Source: Pleurodeles waltl (taxonomy: Eukaryota > Chordata > Amphibia > Caudata > Salamandridae). Taken from it: a stretch of 64,000 bases of DNA. This document shows positions 1 through 9,927 of the stretch, piece after piece. Made by a program: the position numbers and the translations under genes. The stretch covers positions 661,134,575-661,198,574 of the forward strand of contig NC_090451.1 of assembly GCF_031143425.1 (NCBI RefSeq), in the 5' to 3' direction. How positions within the stretch are numbered: the first letter of the stretch is position 1; every line of letters starts with the position of its first letter. Under the pieces are notes generated by a model, which searched no databases, was not told the origin of the DNA, and saw only the letters and a program-made list of their open reading frames with translations.

Positions 1-216
1 TAGGGAAGTAAGCAGCAGTAAACTCTAGATAAATAAACTGCATTGAAAAACAATGGAGCATTCTTAGCCAATAGGCTGCATGCAGGTTAACACAGGAGAA
101 CCATAAAAACTTTGGCACCGTGCCTTTAAGACCCTGAGCACCTCCAGTATCCCACCATGCCTCAGGGGTGAAGGAAAGGTGACAGTTGGTTCACAGTTAG
201 GTCAGTTCTTTTTTAC
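1..216 (+). repeat. DIRS copy A, left inverted terminal repeat (inner part)
   Basis: Near-identical reverse complement of 4966-5184. Landmarks are ATAGGCTGCATGCAGG and CAGTATCCCACCATGCC, found inverted in the right repeat. The outer half is beyond the window edge. Confidence 0.93.
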
Positions 217-287
217 GGTGACAATCTGTGTAACTGATTCAAAATACAGTCTGTCCTGCACTTCTAGGAGACGTGCGTCCGGGGAGG

Positions 288-412
288 AGGGTGGGTTGTT
301 TATGACTTTGATGAGGATACCCCTGGAAGAGAACTCGGATTTACAGGTAAGTAACTTATCCTTCTCTTCCAGGGGATCCTCATCAATAGTCATAAACATT
401 GAATAGATTAGC
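288..412 (+). repeat. DIRS copy A, internal complementary region (ICR)
   Basis: Two adjoining blocks. The first (about 288-358) contains TTTATGACTTTGATGAGGAT and is the complement of the left outer terminus as seen in copy B at 9115-9185. The second (about 358-405) is the complement of the right outer terminus at about 5372-5418. The complements of the two ends are thus fused head to head, as expected for the DIRS region proposed to template joining of the ends into a circle. It lies directly inside the left repeat, at the 3' end in coding orientation. Confidence 0.85.
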
Positions 413-422
413 AAGCCCATCC

Positions 423-970
423 CTAAACTCTGCGGACTGTCACTTGGGCATCCGCTCTTGCATCTGAGTCTAAACAGTAATGTCTAGTAAACGTATGTAC
501 AGACTTCCATGTAGCAGCCTTACAAATCTCAGATATTGGAACATTGTTAAGGAGGGCAGCAGTAGCCGCTTTTCCCCTTTTCGAATGCGCTTTAGGCCTC
601 GCTAGTAATTGTTTATTAGCCAGCTGGTAAGTATTAACAATACAAGAAACTATCCATTTTGATATCGTTCGTTTAGATGCTGCCTCTCCTGTCCTCAAAT
701 GACCATAATTTACAAACAAGCTTAAAAGCGTAAGAACGCCGCGTGGAAGGCCGTTTGGACTCTTTCAAGATGTTCATGCCCTCCTGTGAGAGCCCTAGGT
801 GCCCATACTGCAGGAATTCAGGAGCCATGCTGTAAAGCTCAGAGAGGGTAGGTTGGGATGTAGAATCCTGCCCTCCATTCTGCTCAGAAGATCCGGTCTG
901 CGCGGCAGCCTCCTGTGAGGTTTTTCCGATAGGTTGAGGAGATCTGTGTACCAGAATTGACGGGGCCATT
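423..970 (-). pseudogene. DIRS copy A tyrosine recombinase, internally deleted
   Basis: Tyrosine recombinase that would integrate the circular DNA. The N-terminal part (about 970-721, with APEFLQYGHLGLSQEG and STRRSY) is followed directly by the C-terminal 98 aa (719-423). The C-terminal part keeps an H-S-K-R box and the nucleophile tyrosine in TRHYCLD. Compared with copy B (9928-11118), about 640 bp are missing at position 720. The loss takes out the core-binding region and the first catalytic arginine, and shifts the frame. The start of the frame overlaps the end of the RT ORF, as in copy B. Non-functional. Confidence 0.85.
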
Positions 971-2680
971 GTGGCGCTATGAGAATCATTCTGGTTCTGG
1001 ATCTGTAAAGTTTGTTGATCACTGCCGGTATGAGGGGAATCGGCGGAAAAGCGTAGAGAAATATCCCTGACCAGTCGATCAACAGGGCATTCCCTCGAGA
1101 TCCCGGACGGTAGAACCTGGATGCGAAGTCTGGGCATTTCTTGTTTACTTAGTCTGCGAAGAGGTCCAGTTGAGGCCGACCCCATTGAGCGAAGATGTAT
1201 TCTGCGACTTCGCCGTGTAGGACCCAATCGTGAGCGTCCTCTAGGTGTCTGCTCAGAAAATCTGCTTCCACGTTTTGTTGACCTGGCAGGTGAACCGCTG
1301 TAAGTGACATTCCTCTGGCCAGGAGCCAATGCCATATCGCTTGGGACTCTCGAGATAGGGGTAGGGATCTCGTTCCCCCCTGTTTGTTCAAATAATACAT
1401 TGTGGTTGTATTGTCCGTTTGTATTAGGAGAGTTTTCCCCTGAATTAGTGGTATGAAAGACTTGAGAGCCAGATGGACCGCTCTGAGTTCTAGCAGATTG
1501 ATGTGGTACTGCTTTTCCTTGTCTGACCACAGGCCCTGAGCTTGAAGGGGACCCAGATGAGCCCCCCATCCCTGAAGAGACGCATCCGTTACCAGAGTGT
1601 CGGATGGAACTACCTGGTGAAACGGAGCACCCACTGACAGGTGAGGTCTGTGCATCCACCATCTCAATGACTGAAGTGCTACTGCCGGTAGTCGCACTCT
1701 GTCCTCCCAGCGACCTGTCCTTTGGCTCCAGTTGCTCTCCAATGCCTCTTGGAGGGGCCTCATGTGGAGTCTTGCATTTGGGACAATAAAAATGCATGAT
1801 GCCATGGAGCCCAGCAGCGATGTCACCTGACGTGCCGTAGGTGCGTTGGCTCTCAACAGGTCCTGACACTTCCTGTCTATTGAGGATAGTCGTTCCTCCG
1901 AAGGATACACTCTTTGGAGTTCTGTGTTTATGATAGCTCCCAGGTAGTGAAGGTTCTGTGTTGGAATCAAGGTTGACTTTTGGTAATTGACCTGAAGACC
2001 TAGAGACTCGCAAACTCCGAGCACAATGTCCTGATGGCTTCTCGCCTGCTCCGGAGAAGAAGCCTTCAGTAACCAGTCGTCTAGGTATGGATATATGAAT
2101 ATCTTTTGTTTTCGAAGATGTGCCGCTACCACTGCCATACATTTCGAGAATACGCGTGGGGCAGATTTCAGGCCAAATGGTAGAACTCTGAACTGGTAAT
2201 GCTGTAACGCTACTTGGAAGCGCAGGAATTTTCGATGTTTGGGAGCTATTGGGATGTGAAAATATGCATCCTGCAGGTCGATGGAGCACATCCAGTCTCC
2301 CTGATGTAGCTGAGGGAAAATCTGGTGAAGCGCTAGCATCCTGAACTTCTGTTTCCTTATGTATTTGTTCAGCAGCCGTAGGTCCAGAATTGGCCTGAAA
2401 ACGCCCTCTCGACCCTTCTTCGCCACCAGAAAGTAACGGGAGTTAACCCCCTTTCCTCTGTGCGCAGGTGGAACCTTTTCTATGGCATTCTTTTGTAGGA
2501 GGGCGAGAGCCTCTTTGCGCAGCAGGCTGAGATGAGATGGATTGCCTTTGGTGGAGGCTGTTTGAAAAGAAGAGAATAGCCATGTTTGACAATATTGAGC
2601 ACCCATTTGTCTCTTGTGATAGAGTGCCACTCGTGAAGATAAGCTGTAATACTTCCCCCCACCGGAGTGGTGTACAGTGT
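795..2680 (-). pseudogene. DIRS copy A reverse transcriptase-RNase H with C-terminal methyltransferase-like region
   Basis: Open from about 2630 to 1149. RT fingers/palm motifs include DLQDAYFHIPI, LPFGLKSAPR and the catalytic YLDDWLL. RNase H follows with TDASLQGWGAHLG, LLELRAVHLAL, QTDNTTTMYYLN and HLPGQQNVEADFLSR. A single in-frame TAA follows the LDLFAD block. The same frame then continues at 1082-795 with LIAPQWPRQFWYTDLL, the region of DIRS pol often described as a Dam-like methyltransferase module. The extreme N-terminus (TTPVGGSITAYLHEW, read near 2675) is in another frame, so there is also a frameshift near 2545. RT domain confidence is high; the methyltransferase label is family knowledge, not shown by a motif I can verify. 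Confidence 0.88.
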
Positions 2681-2696
2681 CGAGGGAAGCGAGATC

Positions 2697-4813
2697 TCAT
2701 TGTTTGGCCGGCGCTTTTGGAGTGGACTGTTGAGGTCTACTTGACCCTCGCTCCCTTGTGTTCCTTCGCTGAAAAAGAGGGCGTCCCTGCCGTTGCTGTG
2801 ACCTTTGGGACCAGTGAGGGGTTTGAACCCTCTGCTGGATAGGGCGCCTGTCATAAGGCCTGTACCTCCGCCTGAAATCTTTCTTTCCAGGCCCACTGCC
2901 CTCATGGTATCCACCTCGGTCTTCATGCGGGCCATTTCCTCGTCTGCATGGGCACCAAATAGAGAGTTCCCGGCGAATGGGAGATTCAGGATGCGTTGTT
3001 GTGCTTCCTGCTTTAAACCAGTGAGCCTCAGCCAGGAAGACCTCCTTGCTCAGATTCCATGCGCGTACCCATGCGCAGCTAAATCCGCCCCATCTGCTGC
3101 TGTGCTGATAACCTGGTTGGATACCAGGCATCCTTCTTGCAGGATCTCTTGAAAATCTTGTCTGTCCTCTCTGGGCAATTTCTCTGTGAATCTATTGAGA
3201 GAGTCCCACAGAGAACGATCATACCTGCCCAGGAGTGCAGAAGCACTGGAGACTTTCATTGCCGAAGCCGCTGTCCCGCATATCTTTCTCCCCAGAGAGT
3301 CTAGATGCCTGCTCTCTTTATCCGGCGGGACCGTGGATGATGATGCCACCGAGTGGGTCTTTCGGGCTGCGGCTAATATTACCGAGTCCGGTGGCGGATC
3401 CTTCCTGAGGAACAAAGGTTCCTGTTCGGGAGCCTTGTATTTTTTGAGAATCCTAGCCGGGGCAGATTTGAGCGAGGCTGGGGCCAGAAAAGTGTCCATG
3501 GTTGGCTGCAACAAACCAGGCACTAGAGGCAGCAGCTTTTTTGATGCTGATCTCTGCTGTAGAGTCTCAAAGATGACTGACGAGGATGTAGATGGCTCTG
3601 GAACCTCTATGTTTAGTTTCTGCACTCCTCTTAACAGCACCTCGTTAAACGTGGTAATGTCATCCACCGGTGAGACCCTAGCAGGTGGAGAATCTGTTAG
3701 GGTGGGGGAGTAACACCCGACAGATGATCCTGACGACGACCAAGAGGGTGATCTTCTTCGTGAACGAGACCTGGATCGTCGTTGAGAACGAGACCTGCTG
3801 CGAGACGCTGTAGCAGAGCGCCCAGGCCTCGCGGCCGGTTGACAAGGAGCAGAACGAGCCCGTCCTGCCCTTGCTGTCGGTGATTGTGTTCTTGGCAGGG
3901 TGGCAGTAGGCGAGTACATTCGCAAATATTGCGAATCCGGGGAGGCCGCTGGTCTGTTAAGGCTCTCTAGCCATCTTGGAGATAGATTGATGGGCGAGAC
4001 ATGCCCAGATGATGCCGCTCTTGAACGAGATGAGTCGCTCGGTATGGAGACCACTGGAGATGGTGCGGCCTTGTCTGGCGTGGGGCGATGTTCTACTCTC
4101 TGCGGGACAGGTAAAACCTGTGTCGACGTCGACGGCTGTGTCGACGTCGAAGGGCGCCCCACCGGTTGCTCTTGCCTCGACGTTGAGTGCCTCGACGTAG
4201 AGTGCCTCGACGTCGAACGGCGATCTTTGGACCTCGACCTGCTCGCCGTCGTGTGCCTCGACGTGGAGCGGTGGGAAGCCGACGGCGGATGTCTCTCATG
4301 CCGTCGTGGAGATTTCGACGCCATGTCTCTTGACGTCGGGGGGCGCACAGCCTTTGGCGGCGACCGGGCACGCCGGCGATGGCTCGACGTCGATCGGCGG
4401 GCTGCCGTCGACGGAGACCTGCCCCTGCGATGGTGTTCCCTCGACGCCGTCTCCTTCGACGTCCGGTGTGTTGCCGTCAACGGCGATCTATGCCGGTGAG
4501 ACGGTGGTAGCGACGACGTCAACGGGGAACAAACATGTACTTTCCTACCTGCTGACGTCGACCTAGCCATTCTCTCCTGAGAATGGCCTGCTGGTTGTCT
4601 GGGAAGTGAAGAGGACGATGTTTTCTGCCTCTCCTGAAGCCCATGTAGCCTGATCTTTTCTCTGTCCTTCAGAGTCCTCTTTGACATATTCTTGCAGTGC
4701 TTACAAGTGTCAGGGCAGTGACTCTGAGGCAGGCACACTATACACAGAGAGTGTGGGTCTGACTGGGCCTTCTTCTTCCCACAAGCAGGGGATTTGACAA
4801 AAAGTGAAGGCAT
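2697..4813 (-). pseudogene. DIRS copy A gag-like protein
   Basis: Starts MPSLFVKSPACGKKK with Cys/His pairs (PACG, CIVC, HCPDTCKHC) in the first 45 residues, likely zinc-binding. A long Ser/Arg-rich low-complexity stretch follows at about residues 90-340. The conserved C-terminal domain (LPLVPGLLQPTMDTFLAP, ADGADLAAHG) lies at about residues 430-585. The main frame ends at 3050 with TGA where copy B has a Cys codon. The sequence then continues in the same frame, with a shift near 2885, to KAPAKQ at 2697. The antisense Arg-rich and Asp-rich frames in this interval are shadows. Confidence 0.82.
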
Positions 4814-4965
4814 TTTTCTGTCAGGAAAAAACTGCCAAGCTCAGACAAAGATGTTATCTGTCGAATGAAAAAGGAAAAAATGCTTTTTTAAAGGATTTTT
4901 CTGAGAAAAACTCAGAAAAACTGAGAGATCAATGCTCCAGGATCCTCTCAGAAGAAGCCGGAAAA

Positions 4966-5418
4966 AAGAACTGTCCTAACTGTGAACCAACTGTCACCTT
5001 TCCTTCACCCCTGAGGCATGGTGGGATACTGGAGGTGCTCAGGGTCTTAAAGGCACGGTGCCAAAGTTTTTATGGTTCTCCTGTGTTAACCTGCATGCAG
5101 CCTATTGGCTAAGAATGCTCCATTGTTTTTCAATGCAGTTTTTTTCTCTTTTTCTCTAGAGTTTACTGCTGCTTACTTCCCTAAGCCCAGTTTTGGGGGC
5201 TTGGGTAGATATTTATTCTCTATTGTAATTTTATAATATAAAAAAAAAAAAAAACTTCATAGAAATAAAGCATTTTAGCCTGTTTTAACATTATAGCCTG
5301 CATTGCTGTTTTACACATGTATAATATGTGTGTATTTTATATATGCTCCGGGGTCCCCGCACAAGGGCGGGAATATTCAATGTTTATGACTATTGATGAG
5401 GATCCCCTGGAAGAGAAG
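4966..5418 (-). repeat. DIRS copy A, right inverted terminal repeat
   Basis: The inner part is the reverse complement of 1-216. The outer part includes an AATAAA-containing stretch (5265-5272), CTCCGGGGTCCCCGCAC at 5346 and the terminus GATCCCCTGGAAGAGAAG at 5401-5418. That terminus is mirrored in the ICR of both copies, which fixes the end at about 5418. Confidence 0.88.
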
Positions 5419-6071
5419 AGGCCTATTAGTCTGCTGAGAGTCCTCCAATGTAGATGACGATGAACCAAAAGAATCTGTTGGAAACTTTGACAATGTGCAG
5501 CATGAGATGGCAAACTTGCAGGAATGTCTCCTCCAAGATGGTGTGGGTATTGTGATGTTTTATAATAACATATCTTTTTCTGAGAATGGCCCTGATGTGA
5601 CAACACCTATTTTTCTATGCAGGGTAGACCATGTCCCCTTTGGACCGGCAATAGTTGGTAAACATTGTGTGCAGCCTTGGGTTGAGCACAGGATGAAAAT
5701 GTTGTGCAAAAAATGAATAACAGATTCTGCAAGGAAGAACTGATGAAAGGAATAAAAAAGATCTCTACTAAAATGAAGCTTTGCTAAAATAATAAAAGGA
5801 ATGAAAGCGAAATGTAACTAGGTAAAAGAGCACAGGCCTCAGGCCCAGTGCTAAATAATGTGCCAGTGTAAAATGTCAGTCAAAGGTGCAGAGGTATATA
5901 ATAAAACGACCTATCCTACATGAATTACTAAAAGGAAGCTAAAATAGAGTGAATGAGACGAAATGTCCCTGTCAACAAGCAAAACAGACCAAACTATGAG
6001 CCAAACTAAAAAAGATCAATTTACATTTTTTTGCAAAACTCGATCATCAATTAAGGACAAATGTCAGCGAA
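5419..6071. other. Spacer without recognisable gene
   Basis: AT-rich sequence between the end of DIRS copy A and the glycoprotein-like remnant. A 73-aa plus-strand ORF at 5495-5716 has no family I recognise and no supporting context. No repeats or RNA genes seen. Confidence 0.5.
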
Positions 6072-7400
6072 TCAACAATAATCATGGTCTTTAAGAAAAT
6101 TACCAATGTCATCAATTGTTACTGAGTCCAGGAAAGACCCCACTTCGGCAGCTGTTAAAGCAACCAGTTTGTTGACCAGGAGAGTGACAGAGCACTCATG
6201 CTCGGTTGCCTCAGCCATAGATCCAAGGCAGCAGCATCCCAATGCGTTGCCAGGTATTGTAGCACCAAGAGCTACTTGAGCCACAAATGGTAGCTCATAG
6301 CAAGCTTCCCGTAGCAATTGCCATCTTATTGTGCATGTCTGGTAATGAAATCTCATCAAAAACACCAACAGACCAGCATCCAAGGAAGGTATGTGCTGTA
6401 TGGTAAGACACACGTTTGGTGCATGTTCGAATGAGCACCACAAACATTGTAAGACGGGCTGCCCGCAATTCAGAACTGGTCTGAATGACAAAGACCAATT
6501 AGGATCCAGTTCTTCCAGGAGTGTTGCTCTGAAATACAGCATCATGTGTTCGCGGCACAGTTGGGCTGGTGGAAAAGCCATTAGACCTCCTTGTTGGGAC
6601 GAGGCAGTCATTGCGAAGAAAGAATACCAACAACAAAATGCCACCAATTAATGCCAACGTAACAGAGATTCCCCCAAAGACACTCGTAAAAATAGAATGT
6701 ATGGCTGAAGCTATTATGCCAGGTACAGAGGTAAAGGTGCCGACAAAACAAGAAGTATACAATCCCAGCGGTAATAGGCGTGTTAAAAATGCGACCTATG
6801 AGTACACCGAAATGTCCTGGAAAAGTTGTGTTCAAAAGGGACTGTATCTTTGCAGATGACCTCACCACTTGGACAGCATAGGTCTCGCGGGCAGATGTAA
6901 GTGCCAGGTCTTTTTTGAAACAAAAGAGCCTTCAGTCTGCTCAGCTTGTCAAAATTTACACTAGAAGTAGCAATATGCAGCCTAATTTCTGCTACTTTTA
7001 TCTCATGTGTGGGGGGAAGCACATTTCCGTAACACACAACCATTTGGGAGACTGAAACTTCATAGCCTATTCTGGCTCGCATTCCACAACAGCTGATTTA
7101 ATTTAGCATCACGTAACTCCCATTCGAGAGCACCTGGTACGCTGGACAAATCAAAGGGACGGCAACACCCATCAGATAACAAGCTAAATTCGCAACTGAA
7201 GCATTACAGCTGTTTACAAATTATCGAATGGCTCACAGAAGTCTTGCATTCGCTTCTGCTAAGAAAGACCTCCTTCATGCCATTGAAACATTTGTATGTA
7301 AAGGGTAGCTCCCACACCTCATGCACAGAACTATCTCCTAACTTCTCAAATCTGCCAACAGTAATGTGCTTCAAGCAAAAGGTGAATTGGAGTGTTGAAA
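6072..7400 (-). pseudogene. Decayed glycoprotein-like remnant, possibly a viral envelope relic
   Basis: Minus-strand fragments in successive frames. The upstream parts (about 7400-6783) are Cys-rich (CYG, CPRDLCC) with possible N-glycosylation sites. They lead to a fragment at 6762-6499 with a strongly hydrophobic stretch of about 20 residues (core VTLALIGGILLLVFF) followed by a polar tail. A Cys-rich ectodomain, one C-terminal membrane span and a short tail are the plan of a class of viral surface glycoproteins. Downstream a 191-aa frame (6647-6072) overlaps in another frame and I do not recognise it. Several stops and frameshifts separate the parts, so this is not functional. No polymerase of the same element is visible. 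A decayed host membrane protein exon is an alternative. Confidence 0.35.
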
Positions 7401-7439
7401 TGGGTAGATTAATAACCCTGTGTACTGCCATACCAGCCT

Positions 7440-8720
7440 TCTGAGGTGTTCCAGGCAGCTCCAGCTGCTGCCACCTCAGAAAGGTTTCTTCCCTCCTATT
7501 GCTCAACAGCTCGAGCCCAGGAGGGCAGAACAAAGCATGTCCTTTGGGAGAAAGGTGTTACACCCTCTCCCTTTGGAAATAGGCATTATAGACATGGGAG
7601 GTTTAGCATCCAAGAGCCTCTGGAAATGCTTCGAAGGGCACAGATGGTGCCCTCCTTGCATTATCCAGTCCACACCGGTTCAGGGACCCCTAATCCCTGC
7701 TCTGGGGCAAACCTGGACAAAGGAAAGGGGAATGACCACTCCCATGTCCATCACCACCCCAGGGGTGGTGCCCAGAGCTCCTCCAGAGTGCCCCTGGATT
7801 TTGCCATCTTAGATTCCAAGGTGGTGGGGCACTCTAGGAGTATCTGAGTGGCCCGTGCCAGGTAGTGACATCAGAGCCCTCTTCTGATAGGTGCTTACCT
7901 GTGTAGCTGACCAATCCCCCTTTGAGGGCTATTTAGGGTCTCTCCTCTGGGTGTTTCCTCAGATTCGGATTGCAAGACTCCAGCAGGAATTCTCTGCATC
8001 CTTTACTTCACCTTCTACCGACAAAACTGCATCTGGACCCTCCAGAAACTCTACAAGCTGCAACAAAGAAGCAAAGATGACTTTTGCAACATTGTATCTT
8101 CAGCTCCTGCCAGCAACTGCAACTGTTTCCAGATCGTGCATCCTCAGAGGACAGCTAGTCTTCAGCCTGCACCAAGAGAACGAAGGAATCTCCCTTGAAG
8201 TGAAGGAGTCACTTCCCTGTTTCAGCAGACACCCCTCTGTAACGACTGGTGCCGTGGGTCCCCTCTCCTGAAGAAGTGTGTGGATCTAGGAACACAGGTG
8301 GTGGACTGAAGTGGTCCGGATGGTCCTAAGGTCCAGCTTTGGTGGAGGTAAGAGCTTGCCTCCCCACGCAAGACAGTAACACCGTGCACTGCATGTTTTG
8401 CAGTTGCCAAGGCTTGTTGGCATCCTCCCACGAAGTTTTTCCTGCACCATACAGCTCTGGCCCCCAGCACTCTATCCTGCAACGTACAGCTTCCTGAGTG
8501 GTTCGCCTGCGGCGTGGGATCCCTTTGTGTAGTGCTGCATGGGCCTCCTTTTGCACCTTCTTTGTCCCTGTGCTGTGAGACTACTGTGCGCACTGCCTGG
8601 TCTTCTGAGGGCTCTCTGAGTTGCTGAGAGCCCCCTTCTGTCTCCCCCTCCTGGGTAGGGGCCACCTGGTCTCGGGCAGCGCCATTTTTGTCTATGTAAA
8701 AATTCCTATGCAATCCGACA
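7440..8720 (-). repeat. Truncated LTR of the 3-kb LTR family (minus orientation)
   Basis: Reverse complement of the middle of the solo LTR at 17024-20106. Shared landmarks are CCCAGGAGGGCAGAACAAAG (7520), GTTACACCCTCTCCCTTTGG (7556), CACCGGTTCAGG (7673) and TGGAGGTAAGAGCTTGCCTC (8342). Those correspond in reverse to 19150, 19110, 18995 and 18290. Neither LTR end is present, so it is a fragment, diverged from the solo copy. Plus-strand ORFs at 7420-8271 are accidental. Confidence 0.75.
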
Positions 8721-9114
8721 GACCTGACGAAGCACCTGTATCCAAATATTGACTGCAGTACATTTCTTGGAGGGCAGAGGGTGTAGTGTGCCCCACCAGC
8801 TATGCCCTTTTAGAATCTGTTCTGTGTGGGGATGATTATTAATGCAGGTTGTGACAGTACCAAAAGCAAGCATCCTACAAGTCCTGTCTAGTGAGTGCAG
8901 ATTGTTGGATATGAATGTGGCTTAAGTTGGAAGTTGTTTTTGTGAGTGGTCAATTCAATAGGGGTGCGAGGGGTTGCAAGACACTAGCATCCTGCCATAC
9001 ATTGCTCTTGTAGGTTTGGTAGCAATAGTTCCTCTTATCTTTTTTCTATATTCTGTATCTCCACTTTCTCTACCTTCTTATTTCTTGCTATTTATGGTAT
9101 GACTAAATTTAAAT
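8721..9114. other. Spacer, no gene seen
   Basis: Sequence between the LTR fragment and DIRS copy B. No ORF, repeat or RNA gene supported. Confidence 0.5.
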
Positions 9115-9676
9115 AAGGATAAGTTACTTACCTGTAAATCCTAGTTCTTTTCCATGGGTATCCTCATCAAAGTCATAAACACTGAATATTACCGCCCCCG
9201 TGCGGGGACCCCGGAGTATACATAAAATACACACACGTACAAGTATGAAATATGCACGAAAAATATATATATAGCATTTTTAGTAGACAATTTTCATACC
9301 AAACTCGTGTATAAATGTGTACAACAGCAATGCAGACTATATTCATAAACAGGCTAAAATGCTTTATTTTTATGGAGTATTTTTTTTTTTTTTTAAACAG
9401 TCCCTTTCCAAATTACAGTAAGAGAAGAAACTTTCCAAAGCTCCCTAACTGGGCCCAGGGAAAGAAGCAGTAGCAACATCAGTGAAAAAGAGAAAAAACT
9501 ACATTGAAAACAATGGAGCATTATTAGCCAATAGGCTGCATGCAGGTGAACACAGAAGAACCATAAAATTCCGGCACCGTGCCTTTAAGACCATGAGCAC
9601 CTCCAGTATCCCACCATGCCTCAGGGGTGAAGGAGAGGTGACAGTTGGTTCACAGTTAGGTCAGTTCTTTTTTTGC
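9115..9676 (+). repeat. DIRS copy B, left inverted terminal repeat
   Basis: Pairs with about 15080-15600 inverted. The outer 33 bp or so (AAGGATAAGTTACTTACCTG onward) have no partner in the right repeat but are complementary to the first half of the ICR. This asymmetry of the two termini is a DIRS hallmark. A TTTATT/T-rich stretch at 9361-9395 mirrors an AATAAA in the right repeat. Confidence 0.9.
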
Positions 9677-9751
9677 ATGATAACGTATCCAAGCGATTAG
9701 AGAGATAGTCTGTCCTGCACTTCTAGAAGACTCGCGTGTGGGGAGGAGGGT

Positions 9752-9868
9752 GGGTTGTTTATGACTTTGATGAGGATACCCCTGGAAGAGAACTAGGATT
9801 TACAGGTAAGTAACTTATCCTTCTCTTCCGGGGGATCCTCATCAATAGTCATAGACATTGAATAGATT
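9752..9868 (+). repeat. DIRS copy B, internal complementary region
   Basis: Contains TTTATGACTTTGATGAGGAT and GGATTTACAGGTAAGTAACT (complement of the left terminus), followed without gap by TTCTCTTCCGGGGGATCCTC (complement of the right terminus). The junction of the two complements is near 9822. Matches the ICR of copy A with only a few differences. Confidence 0.88.
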
Positions 9869-9927
9869 AGCAAGCCCATCCCTTATCTCTGCGGACTGTC
9901 TAATAGAAGTGCAGGAAAAGATATACA

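Larger units (their letters stand above)
1..5418 (-). mobile_element. DIRS-type tyrosine-recombinase retrotransposon, copy A (left end outside window)
   Basis: Coding strand is minus, in the order gag, RT/RNase H, recombinase. Bases 1-216 are the reverse complement of about 4966-5184, giving inverted terminal repeats. The right repeat runs on to about 5418, so the matching outer part of the left repeat lies before base 1. An internal complementary region lies at about 288-412. DIRS elements replicate through a circular intermediate and integrate by tyrosine recombinase, so no target duplication is expected. This copy cannot be autonomous: the recombinase has lost about 640 bp, and gag and RT carry stops and frameshifts. 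Closest relative in the window is copy B at 9115-15600. Confidence 0.93.

Noticed and set aside
673..2289. 538-aa minus-strand ORF across DIRS copy A
   Set aside because: Only its last ~85 codons are recombinase; the rest is the RT region in the wrong frame.
3186..4499. Plus-strand ORFs of 175-199 aa opposite DIRS gag
   Set aside because: Antisense shadows of the Ser/Arg-rich gag; Asp/Val/Cys-rich composition follows from the repeated CGACGTC motif.
7420..8271. Plus-strand ORFs of 126-133 aa
   Set aside because: Lie in the antisense strand of an LTR fragment and have no domain.
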